Below, piece after piece: positions 57,953 through 64,000 of a DNA stretch of 64,000 bases. Below the pieces are notes generated by a model. That model worked only from the letters and a program-made list of their open reading frames with translations, made no database searches and was not told the origin of the DNA. Position numbers and translations under genes: made by a program. Location: assembly GCF_902859585.1 (NCBI RefSeq), contig NZ_CADIJM010000016.1:31437-95436 (forward strand), written 5' to 3'. Each line of letters starts with the position of its first letter. Within the stretch, counting starts at the first letter, position 1. The DNA is from Achromobacter animicus. Lineage in GTDB: Bacteria; Pseudomonadota; Gammaproteobacteria; Burkholderiales; Burkholderiaceae_B.

Positions 57953-59779
57953 ATGGCCCTCGAAACTCTCATCACCCTGACCGACGTCCAGCTCGCATAT
58001 GGGCACCATCCACTGCTGGACCATGCCGACTTCGCCATCCAGTCCGGCGAGCGCATCGGCCTCATCGGCCGCAACGGCGCAGGGAAGTCCTCGCTCCTCA
58101 GACTGCTCGACGGCCGCACGCAGCCCGACGACGGCGCGATCGCGCGCAGCTCGAGTCTGCGAGTGGCCACCGTCGAACAGGAACCCGAGCTCGACGACAA
58201 TGCCACTGTCTTTGACGTCGTATGCAATGCAAATGGCGACCACGAAGACTGGCAGCGCCCCTCGCGCGCGCGCGCCGTCATCGAAAAGCTGGGCCTGCCC
58301 GCCGACGTGCAGATCGCCGGCCTGTCCGGCGGCACGCGTAAGCGCGTCGCGCTTGCCCGCGCCCTGATCGACGAGCCGGATCTGTTGCTGCTCGACGAGC
58401 CCACCAACCATTTGGACTTCGAAGGCATCGCCTGGCTGGAGGACATGCTGCGCGCTTGGAAAGGCGCCGCAGTCATCATCACCCACGATCGCCGGTTCCT
58501 GGACGCCGTCACCACTCGCATCGTCGAACTCGATCGCGGACGCCTCCTGAGCTTCCCGGGCAACTTCTCGCAGTGGCAGGAGCGCAAGGCCCAATGGCTC
58601 GAGTCCGAAAGGCTCGAGCAGGCGCGTTTCGACAAACTGCTGGCACAGGAAGAAGTCTGGATCCGCAAGGGCGTGGAAGCCCGCCGCACCCGCAATGAAG
58701 GCCGGGTGCGCCGTCTGGAAAGCCTGCGCGTGCAGCGCGCCGAACGCCGCGAGCGCGTGGGCAACGTGTCGCTGGCGCTGGCCGAAGGCCAACGCTCCGG
58801 CAAACTCGTGGCCGAACTCGAACACGTCAGCAAGCGCTTCGGCGACAAGATCGTGGTCGACGACTATTCCACAACCCTTCTGCGCGGCGACCGCATCGGC
58901 ATCATCGGCCCCAACGGCGCAGGCAAGACCACACTGCTCAAGCTCATTCTGGGTGAACTGCAGCCCGATAGCGGCGCGACGCGCCTGGGCACCAACGTCG
59001 CCGTCGCCTACTTCGACCAGATGCGCGCGCAGCTCGACGAAAACGCTTCGCTCGTCGACATCATCAGTCCGGGGAGCGAATGGGTCGAGATCGGCGGCGT
59101 GCGCAAGCATGTGATGACCTACCTGGGCGATTTTCTCTTCTCGCCGGCGCGCGCCGGATCACCGGTGCGCAGCCTGTCCGGCGGCGAACGCGCTCGCCTG
59201 CTGCTGGCGCGGCTCTTTGCCCGGCCGGCCAACGTGCTGGTGCTGGACGAGCCCACCAACGATCTGGACATCGAAACGCTGGAGTTGCTGGAAGAACTGC
59301 TGCAGGAATACGCAGGCACCGTGCTGCTCGTCAGCCACGATCGCGCGTTTCTCAACAACGTGGTCACGCAGACGATCGCCTACGAAGGCGACGGCCACTG
59401 GCGCGATTACGTGGGCGGCTACGACGAATGGGTCGCACAGCGCCCGGCGCCTGTCGCTCCGCAGGCCGAGGCCGACAAGGTCGCGAAACCCGCCGACGAC
59501 GGCGCCGCACGAGCAAAGGCGGCGCGGCCCAAGCCTGCGAAGGCCGGCAAGATCAACGCCTGGGACCTGCGCGAACTCGAAGGCCTGCCGGACGCGATTG
59601 CCGCGCTCGAAGCGAAGCAAGCTGAATTGGCCGGCCAACTTGCTGACGGCAGCCTCTACCGCGACGCGCCGGCCGAGGTCGACCGCATCAACGGCGAACT
59701 GGCCAAGCTCGAAACTGAACTCGAAGAGAAGTTTGCGCGCTGGGAGCTGCTGGAAGCGCGGCGCGATGGCACGCTTTGA
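57953..59779 (+). CDS. uup: ABC-F family ATPase, Uup-like
   Basis: This 608-residue protein has two ABC ATPase domains and no membrane segments. Walker A GRNGAGKSS is near residue 38 and GPNGAGKTT near 320. Signatures LSGGTRKR and LSGGERAR and Walker B motifs LLLLDEPTNHLD and VLVLDEPTNDLD follow in each half. The interdomain linker is basic and helical, and the C-terminus (about 520-608) forms a coiled coil after an Ala/Lys/Pro-rich linker, as in Uup. ABC-F proteins act on ribosomes or DNA intermediates, not in transport. The ATG at 57953 begins the homologous sequence MALETLITLTDVQ; sequence upstream is rnpB promoter region. Confidence 0.92.
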   Translation: MALETLITLTDVQLAYGHHPLLDHADFAIQSGERIGLIGRNGAGKSSLLRLLDGRTQPDDGAIARSSSLRVATVEQEPELDDNATVFDVVCNANGDHEDWQRPSRARAVIEKLGLPADVQIAGLSGGTRKRVALARALIDEPDLLLLDEPTNHLDFEGIAWLEDMLRAWKGAAVIITHDRRFLDAVTTRIVELDRGRLLSFPGNFSQWQERKAQWLESERLEQARFDKLLAQEEVWIRKGVEARRTRNEGRVRRLESLRVQRAERRERVGNVSLALAEGQRSGKLVAELEHVSKRFGDKIVVDDYSTTLLRGDRIGIIGPNGAGKTTLLKLILGELQPDSGATRLGTNVAVAYFDQMRAQLDENASLVDIISPGSEWVEIGGVRKHVMTYLGDFLFSPARAGSPVRSLSGGERARLLLARLFARPANVLVLDEPTNDLDIETLELLEELLQEYAGTVLLVSHDRAFLNNVVTQTIAYEGDGHWRDYVGGYDEWVAQRPAPVAPQAEADKVAKPADDGAARAKAARPKPAKAGKINAWDLRELEGLPDAIAALEAKQAELAGQLADGSLYRDAPAEVDRINGELAKLETELEEKFARWELLEARRDGTL

Positions 59780-59813
59780 CGTGACTGCTATATATAGATA
59801 GTCCGCGCGGCGG

Positions 59814-59851
59814 AAAAAAGGGGTGAACGGCACAGCCGCTCACCCCTTTTT
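59814..59851. terminator. Bidirectional terminator between uup and pyrC
   Basis: AAAAAGGGGTGA (59815-59826) pairs with TCACCCCTTTTT (59840-59851), with an inner CGG/CCG. A/T tails on both sides let it stop the two convergent genes. Confidence 0.9.
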
Positions 59852-59882
59852 CATTTGCATGCGGCGCCAGCCGCGATCGTCC

Positions 59883-60947
59883 TCAGACGTGAGCGCGCCA
59901 CTCCAGCGCCTCGCCCGCCGCCAGCGGGACCAGCGTCGTGTTGCCGAACGCCAACTCTTCCGGCACCTGATAGGTCTCGCGCGACAGCGTCAACGTGCCG
60001 GTATTGCGAGGCAGACCGTAGAAGTCGGGGCCATGGAAGCTGGCAAACCCTTCCAGCTTGTCGAGCTTGCCGGCTGCCTCGAACGCGGTCGCATAAAGCT
60101 CCATGGCATGCAATGCGGTGTAGCAGCCAGCACAGCCGCAGGCATGTTCCTTCAGACCGCGCGCGTGCGGCGCGCTATCCGTTCCCAGGAAAAAACGCGG
60201 GCTGCCGCTGGTCGCCGCCTCGACCAGCGCAAGACGGTGCGTCTCGCGCTTCAAAATCGGCAGGCAATACCAGTGGGGCCGCACGCCGCCCTGGAAGATG
60301 GCATTGCGGTTGTAGAGCATGTGCTGCGGCGTGATCGTCGCGGCAATCGGACCTTCCGCATCGCGAACGTACTCCGCGCCTTCCTTGGTCGTGATGTGTT
60401 CGAACACGACCTTCAGGGCGGGGAAGGCGCGCCGCAACGGCTTCATCACACGCTCCACGAAAATGGCTTCGCGATCGAACACGTCAATCGACGGATCCGT
60501 CACTTCGCCATGCACCAACAGCGGCATACCGCATTTCTGCAGGGCTTCCAGCGCCTTCGTGCATTTGCCCAGCAGATCGGTCACGCCCGCGTCCGAGTTG
60601 GTCGTGGCGCCAGCAGGATACAGCTTGACGGCGTAGACATGGCCCGACTCATGCGCGCGCATGATCTCTTCAGCGGGCGTGTTGTCGGTCAGGTACAGCG
60701 TCATCAGGGGCGTGAACGAAGCCGGATTCACGCCCGACTTGCCAAGCGCTTCCAGGATGCGGCCGCGATAGGCCAAAGCCTGTTCCGTCGTCGTGACCGG
60801 CGGCTTCAGGTTCGGCATGATGATTGCGCGCGCGAACTGGCGCGCCGTATCGCCGACCACGGCTTCAAGCGCCGCGCCATCGCGCAAATGCAGATGCCAG
60901 TCGTCGGGGCGGGTGATGGTGAGTTGAGTCGTGCTTTGAGTAGACAT
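59883..60947 (-). CDS. pyrC: Dihydroorotase PyrC
   Basis: This 354-residue zinc amidohydrolase closes carbamoyl-aspartate to dihydroorotate in pyrimidine synthesis. Metal ligands are visible in [10 protein letters not shown] near residue 16, the carboxylated lysine in [16 protein letters not shown] near 106, LVHGEVTD near 145, FEHITT near 184 and LGTDSAPH near 259. Length and motifs match the E. coli-type (class II) enzyme. The ATG at 60947 lies 10 nt after the stop of an M20 amidohydrolase gene, so both are probably co-transcribed. Confidence 0.96.
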   Translation of the reverse strand: MSTQSTTQLTITRPDDWHLHLRDGAALEAVVGDTARQFARAIIMPNLKPPVTTTEQALAYRGRILEALGKSGVNPASFTPLMTLYLTDNTPAEEIMRAHESGHVYAVKLYPAGATTNSDAGVTDLLGKCTKALEALQKCGMPLLVHGEVTDPSIDVFDREAIFVERVMKPLRRAFPALKVVFEHITTKEGAEYVRDAEGPIAATITPQHMLYNRNAIFQGGVRPHWYCLPILKRETHRLALVEAATSGSPRFFLGTDSAPHARGLKEHACGCAGCYTALHAMELYATAFEAAGKLDKLEGFASFHGPDFYGLPRNTGTLTLSRETYQVPEELAFGNTTLVPLAAGEALEWRAHV

Positions 60948-60957
60948 GGAAGGCTTC

Positions 60958-62151
60958 TTAATCTGCCAGCGGCATGCCCCGTTCAGCAAGCGCGCAGAAC
61001 ATCGCACTGCCCAGGGGTATGACGGCGTCGTTGAAATCGAAATGCGGGTTGTGCAGCAGGCAACCGGAATCGGCGCCGCCTTGGCCAAGACGGAAGTAGG
61101 CGCCCGGCTTGGCCTGCAACATGAATGAAAAGTCTTCGGAACCCATCGAGGGTACCAGGTCGCGCACCACGTTTTCCTTGCCGATCATCTCGGTCGCGAT
61201 GTCGGCCACCAGGTTGGCGTGCTGCGGCGTATTCAGCGTCGCGGGGTAGATGCGCTCGTACACCACTTCAGCGGTGCCGCCAAAAGCGCCGGCGATGGCA
61301 CTCACCAGCTCGCGCATCCGCGTCTCGACCATCTCCTGCACGGACTTACGAAACGTGCGCACCGTGCCCACCATGCGCGCCTCGCGCGGAATCACGCTCA
61401 TCGCGCCCGGATGCCCGGCCTGCACCGACCCGATCGACAGCACCGCCGAATCAAGCGGATTCACATTGCGCGACACGATGGTCTGCAACGCGGTGATGAT
61501 CTGACCCGCGATCGTCACCGGATCGATCGTCTGATAGGGATGCGCACCGTGACCGCCCCGCCCCGTGATCAGGATCTCGAAGCGATCGGCCGCCGCCATC
61601 ATCGGTCCGGGGTTGATGCCGATCGTGCCAGGTTTGAGGCCCGGCCAGTTGTGCAAGGCATAGATCGCATCGCAAGGGAACGTGTCGAACAAACCGTCTT
61701 CCAGCATGGCGCGCGCACCGCCGCGTCCTTCTTCGGCCGGCTGGAAAATCAACACCGCCGTGCCGTCGAAGTTGCGGGTCTGCGCCAGGTACTTCGCCGC
61801 GCCGATCAGCACTGCGGTATGACCATCGTGCCCGCATCCGTGCATCAGTCCCGGCTTGGTCGACTTGTGGCCGAACGTGTTGTCTTCCGTCATGGGCAGC
61901 GCGTCCATGTCGGCCCGCAATCCAATCATGCGGCCGCTGTCGCAGCGCTTGCCGCGGATCACGCCCACCACGCCGGTTTTACCGATACCGCGGTGCACTT
62001 CGATGCCCAACGCTTCCAGCGCACCCGCGACGATGCCGGACGTTCTGACCTCTTCAAAACCAAGTTCTGGATGGGCATGCAAATCGCGCCGGAGCGCCGT
62101 CAATTCGTCATGAAAAAGCCGAATCGATTCCAACGGAGAACGTGCGTACAT
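60958..62151 (-). CDS. M20 family amidohydrolase, paralogue of the 21.4-kb gene
   Basis: This 397-residue M20D metallohydrolase has Cys106 and His108 in [11 protein letters not shown], the Glu pair in [16 protein letters not shown] near residue 143, and the C-terminal [15 protein letters not shown]. Members remove acyl groups from amino acids such as hippurate. It shares most motifs with the gene at 21400-22596 but with a different lid region, so a separate substrate is likely. It precedes pyrC by 10 nt and is divergent from the SWIB gene. Confidence 0.9.
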   Translation of the reverse strand: MYARSPLESIRLFHDELTALRRDLHAHPELGFEEVRTSGIVAGALEALGIEVHRGIGKTGVVGVIRGKRCDSGRMIGLRADMDALPMTEDNTFGHKSTKPGLMHGCGHDGHTAVLIGAAKYLAQTRNFDGTAVLIFQPAEEGRGGARAMLEDGLFDTFPCDAIYALHNWPGLKPGTIGINPGPMMAAADRFEILITGRGGHGAHPYQTIDPVTIAGQIITALQTIVSRNVNPLDSAVLSIGSVQAGHPGAMSVIPREARMVGTVRTFRKSVQEMVETRMRELVSAIAGAFGGTAEVVYERIYPATLNTPQHANLVADIATEMIGKENVVRDLVPSMGSEDFSFMLQAKPGAYFRLGQGGADSGCLLHNPHFDFNDAVIPLGSAMFCALAERGMPLAD

Positions 62152-62221
62152 AGGACGTTACAGAATGACGTGAGAGAGGGGACAGTCGGTGCATTTTAGT
62201 TGCTACAGAGGATAAATGCCT

Positions 62222-62250
62222 TTGTCTTTACTGTAGAGACACGTTATGCT
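62222..62250 (+). promoter_or_regulatory. Candidate promoter of the SWIB gene
   Basis: TTGTCT (62222-62227) and TATGCT (62245-62250) are separated by 17 bp, giving a predicted transcription start near 62257 and a leader of about 42 nt. Both hexamers are imperfect. Confidence 0.4.
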
Positions 62251-62298
62251 CCGGCCGCAGGACAATTTTTCCAACAGCCAGAGAAGGAGCGCCGCATT

Positions 62299-62577
62299 AT
62301 GGCCACAACCTCCAAACCCGCGACCGCGCGCAAGCCGAACGCTGCATTCATGAAGCCGCTGACCCCCAGCGCCGAATTGGCCGCTGTCATCGGCTCGGAA
62401 GCCGTGCCGCGTACCGAGGTCACCAAGAAGATCTGGGAATACATCAAGAAGCACAACCTGCAAGATGCCAGCAACAAGCGCAACATCAACGCCGATGCCA
62501 AGCTGCGCCCGATCTTCGGCAAGGATCAGGTCACGATGTTCGAACTGACCAAACTGGTCAACGCACATCTGAAGTAA
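62299..62577 (+). CDS. Stand-alone SWIB/MDM2-domain protein
   Basis: This 92-residue protein is almost entirely one SWIB/MDM2 domain (FMKPLTPSAELAAVIGSE, EVTKKIWEYIKKHNLQD, NINADAKLRPIFGKDQVTMF in order). SWIB domains are typical of eukaryotic chromatin remodelling complexes and of Chlamydia, and short stand-alone copies also occur in some Proteobacteria. It is basic and Lys-rich, and may bind DNA or a protein partner. The role is unknown. AAGGAG (62284-62289) precedes the ATG by 9 nt. Confidence 0.9.
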   Translation: MATTSKPATARKPNAAFMKPLTPSAELAAVIGSEAVPRTEVTKKIWEYIKKHNLQDASNKRNINADAKLRPIFGKDQVTMFELTKLVNAHLK

Positions 62578-62579
62578 GC

Positions 62580-62613
62580 AGGCAAAGGGCGTACGGCGTA
62601 CGTCCCTGCCTTT
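62580..62613 (+). terminator. Probable terminator of the SWIB gene
   Basis: AGGCA (62580-62584) with TGCCT (62607-62611) and, inside, GGGCGTAC with GTACGTCCC (one bulged T) form a long stem starting 3 nt after the stop codon. Only a short T-run follows. Confidence 0.5.
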
Positions 62614-63002
62614 GGATTGTCGCGACGCCCTGGCTTACGGCCGGGCGAGCTCGACGCCACCAAGCAAGCCCCCTCCTCGCAGTTCCCCATTGCCACGTCC
62701 GTGGACATCCCCGCCCGACTTCAATAGCGACGCCATCGCCTGATCGTCAGCACTGGTGCGCCTTTGCAAGCCGACAAGCTGCATGCTCACGCACTTCAAT
62801 GGCCCCTCCGGCACACGCGACGTCGATAGGCGCACGCGCCGCCTCTGAATGCGTCCTGCGCGTCGCACTCAACTAAATCGAAGCTCAGCGCCCCGCTCCT
62901 AAACAAGGCGCCCGCCAGCGTCCTTTCCGATTCCATTGAGTGCACACGCGAGCCAAGAACCATCCGCGCGCATGTTCTCGCGCGTCACACGAGGCGCATG
63001 CG
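62614..63002. other. Non-coding stretch between SWIB gene and small membrane protein gene
   Basis: I find no gene in these 389 bp. Short open frames here have Arg/Gly-rich translations without motifs and no convincing ribosome-binding sites. I also see no repeat or RNA signature. It could be decayed coding sequence, but I cannot name a parent. Confidence 0.45.
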
Positions 63003-63030
63003 AAAAGGCCGGCATCAATGCCGGCCTTTT
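63003..63030. terminator. Strong bidirectional terminator
   Basis: AAAAGGCCGGCAT (63003-63015) and ATGCCGGCCTTTT (63018-63030) are perfect 13-bp arms around CA. It lies 18 nt after the stop of the small membrane protein gene on the minus strand. Confidence 0.85.
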
Positions 63031-63048
63031 CGAGGGTACAGCCTGGAC

Positions 63049-63414
63049 TCAGGCGTAAGACGTGGGCGCAGTGCCTTCCAGCAGCGACAGCCAACCGCGT
63101 ATCAGGCGATACAGCACCCACACAATGGTTGCCGCCACGCCGATCCAGCCGATGAAGATGAGCGTCGCGATCCCACTGATGGCAAGCCACAGCAACGCCC
63201 ACCAGAACGTACGCAGCAGCCAGTCGAAATGGCCGGCGTAGACGGTGCCGGCCGCGTCAGACCGCTTGAGGTACATGAGCACAACAGCCGCGATCGTGGC
63301 AATGCCCAGAAATCCACTCGTCAGAAAGCCCAAGGCATACAAGCCATAGGCCACGTGGGTCAACGTGCGAAGGTCCAATGTCGTACCGGGCACGGGGGTC
63401 TGGGGATCACTCAC
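63049..63414 (-). CDS. Small membrane protein, DUF4870-like
   Basis: This 121-residue protein has three hydrophobic segments, at about residues 20-45, 70-90 and 92-112. The N-terminus is short and polar (SDPQTPVPGTTLD). The pattern THVAYGLYALGF followed by YAGHFDWLLRTFWWALLW and WVLYRLIRGW fits DUF4870-type inner-membrane proteins of unknown function. I chose GTG at 63414, with GGAG 7 nt upstream; an ATG 10 codons earlier has no ribosome-binding site. It is a single gene next to the 5S rRNA genes and has its own terminator. Confidence 0.75.
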   Translation of the reverse strand: MSDPQTPVPGTTLDLRTLTHVAYGLYALGFLTSGFLGIATIAAVVLMYLKRSDAAGTVYAGHFDWLLRTFWWALLWLAISGIATLIFIGWIGVAATIVWVLYRLIRGWLSLLEGTAPTSYA

Positions 63415-63536
63415 GATAACGCTCCAACGAATTGACTCGAACAATCTTACCGCACAAAGCCACCCCGCCCACGCGCGTTGTTATTTGGGCACATTCAGCA
63501 TTGGCGCGGCTTGCAGGCCAGTCACGCACCAAAGAC

Positions 63537-63565
63537 AAAGCCCCACCGGGTACCGGTGGGGCTTT
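63537..63565 (-). terminator. Terminator after the distal 5S rRNA gene
   Basis: AAAGCCCCACCGG (63537-63549) pairs with CCGGTGGGGCTTT (63553-63565) around GTA. On the minus strand TTTGTCTTTGG follows. It lies about 11 nt past the 5S 3' end. Confidence 0.9.
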
Positions 63566-63576
63566 GAGGATAAGAG

Positions 63577-63688
63577 CTTGACGATGACCTACTTTCACAG
63601 ACGTCCGTCCACTATCATCGGCGCAAAGGCGTTTCACTGTCCTGTTCGGGATGGGAAGGAGTGGTACCACCTTGCTATGGTCGTCAAG
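63577..63688 (-). rRNA. rrf: 5S ribosomal RNA, distal copy
   Basis: On the minus strand the roughly 112-nt RNA starts CTTGACGACCATAGC, contains CCATCCCGAACAGG and GCGCCGATGATAGTG, and ends GAAAGTAGGTCATCGTC. The terminal helix CTTGACGA/TCGTCAAG pairs exactly. It is preceded on its own strand by spacer sequence carrying an ATTGAC/GTCAAT dyad (63706-63723) and lies downstream of a second 5S copy at the window end. Confidence 0.95.
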
Positions 63689-63875
63689 CGTAGCTGCTTG
63701 AAGCAATTGACACCAGGGTCAATCGTTCGAATCTTGGGTCTTACTTAAGTGCCGCTTTGGCACTGATGGGCACTACGGGGCACTGCAATGGGACCTGGCG
63801 CTTACAGCCGCGGAAGGGTTCGCGCCTATCGCGCAATCAACCTCCCGCGCAACGGCCTGGTCTCTCACTAAAGAC

Positions 63876-63906
63876 AAAACCCCGCAGGGGATACCTGCGG
63901 GGTTTT
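63876..63906 (-). terminator. Terminator after the proximal 5S rRNA gene
   Basis: AAAACCCCGCAGG (63876-63888) pairs with CCTGCGGGGTTTT (63894-63906). On the minus strand TTTTGTCTTTAG follows. It lies between the two 5S genes, so the distal copy must be reached by read-through or have its own promoter. Confidence 0.88.
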
Positions 63907-63919
63907 GAGCAATAAAAGC

Positions 63920-64000
63920 CTGACGATGACCTACTTTCACAGACGTCCGTCCACTATCATCGGCGCAAAGGCGTTTCACTGTCCTGTTCGGGATGGGAAG
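63920..64000 (-). rRNA. rrf: 5S ribosomal RNA, proximal copy (3' part, cut by window end)
   Basis: The last 80 nt of the window are identical to the 3' part of the 5S gene at 63577-63688, from the terminal TGACGATGACC strand through GGGATGGGAAG. The 5' end lies outside. It is presumably the regular 5S gene at the end of an rRNA operon whose 23S gene lies to the right. Confidence 0.93.

Noticed and set aside
57271-57980. Short frames in both directions across 57.3-58.0 kb
   Set aside because: This is rnpB RNA and its flanks. The P1 pairing and conserved RNase P elements explain the sequence.
62635-62868. Possible 77-residue minus-strand gene
   Set aside because: No motif and no convincing ribosome-binding site or promoter; Arg/Gly-rich composition typical of chance frames.
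63407-63979. Short minus-strand frames across the 5S region
   Set aside because: They translate 5S rRNA and terminators. The similarity between two of them simply reflects the tandem 5S copies.

Overview
This is a GC-rich chromosomal window from a beta-proteobacterium of the Alcaligenaceae, most like Achromobacter or Bordetella. The evidence is a complete dcw (division and cell wall) cluster with murE and murF fused into one gene, the order lpxC-ftsZ-ftsA-ftsQ-ddl, a Bug-type substrate-binding protein, a PagP palmitoyltransferase, and class A RNase P RNA beside mraZ. The genus is an inference from gene order and protein resemblance. I see no insertion sequence, prophage, integrase or CRISPR array.

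Left part (1-11.2 kb) is the most accessory-looking. A patatin-like lipase is followed by a divergent locus. That locus encodes a 69-residue peptide with a double-glycine leader, an HlyD-type adaptor and a C39-peptidase ABC exporter. It converges, sharing a CTAG at the two stop codons, on a NarL-type response regulator and a hybrid sensor kinase. This is the best candidate for an undescribed system: a secreted basic 38-residue peptide with its own processing exporter and a possible two-component partner. A PIG-L deacetylase and a membrane GGDEF-EAL protein follow.

Middle part (11.2-34 kb) is metabolism and transport. In order it holds tRNA-Lys(UUU), the metNIQ methionine importer, a GH31-like protein whose catalytic signature is degraded, mnmC, an inositol-monophosphatase family protein, fadD, an M20 amidohydrolase, and a LysR/YeiH divergent pair with a perfect operator-like palindrome between them. 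Next are a YciA-like thioesterase, mgtE, pagP and chaC, then an Lrp regulator coupled to an atypical SDR. A GntR - Bug protein - ThDP-enzyme operon and a VOC protein close the section. MnmC completes the wobble modification found in tRNA-Lys(UUU), so enzyme and substrate lie about 5 kb apart here.

Right part (34-64 kb) is housekeeping. It has secA, an M23 peptidase divergent from a DUF721 protein, then lpxC and the dcw cluster, all read leftwards from an mraZ promoter near 57.1 kb that carries a four-unit 10-bp MraZ-box array. Nearly all joints between mraZ and ddl are ATGA or TGATG stop-start overlaps. A 20-codon ORF bridges murD and ftsW with such an overlap at each end. Beyond mraZ lie rnpB, an Uup-like ABC-F ATPase, pyrC with a second M20 amidohydrolase, a stand-alone SWIB-domain protein, a small membrane protein, and two tandem 5S rRNA genes, each followed by a strong terminator (the second gene runs off the window end).
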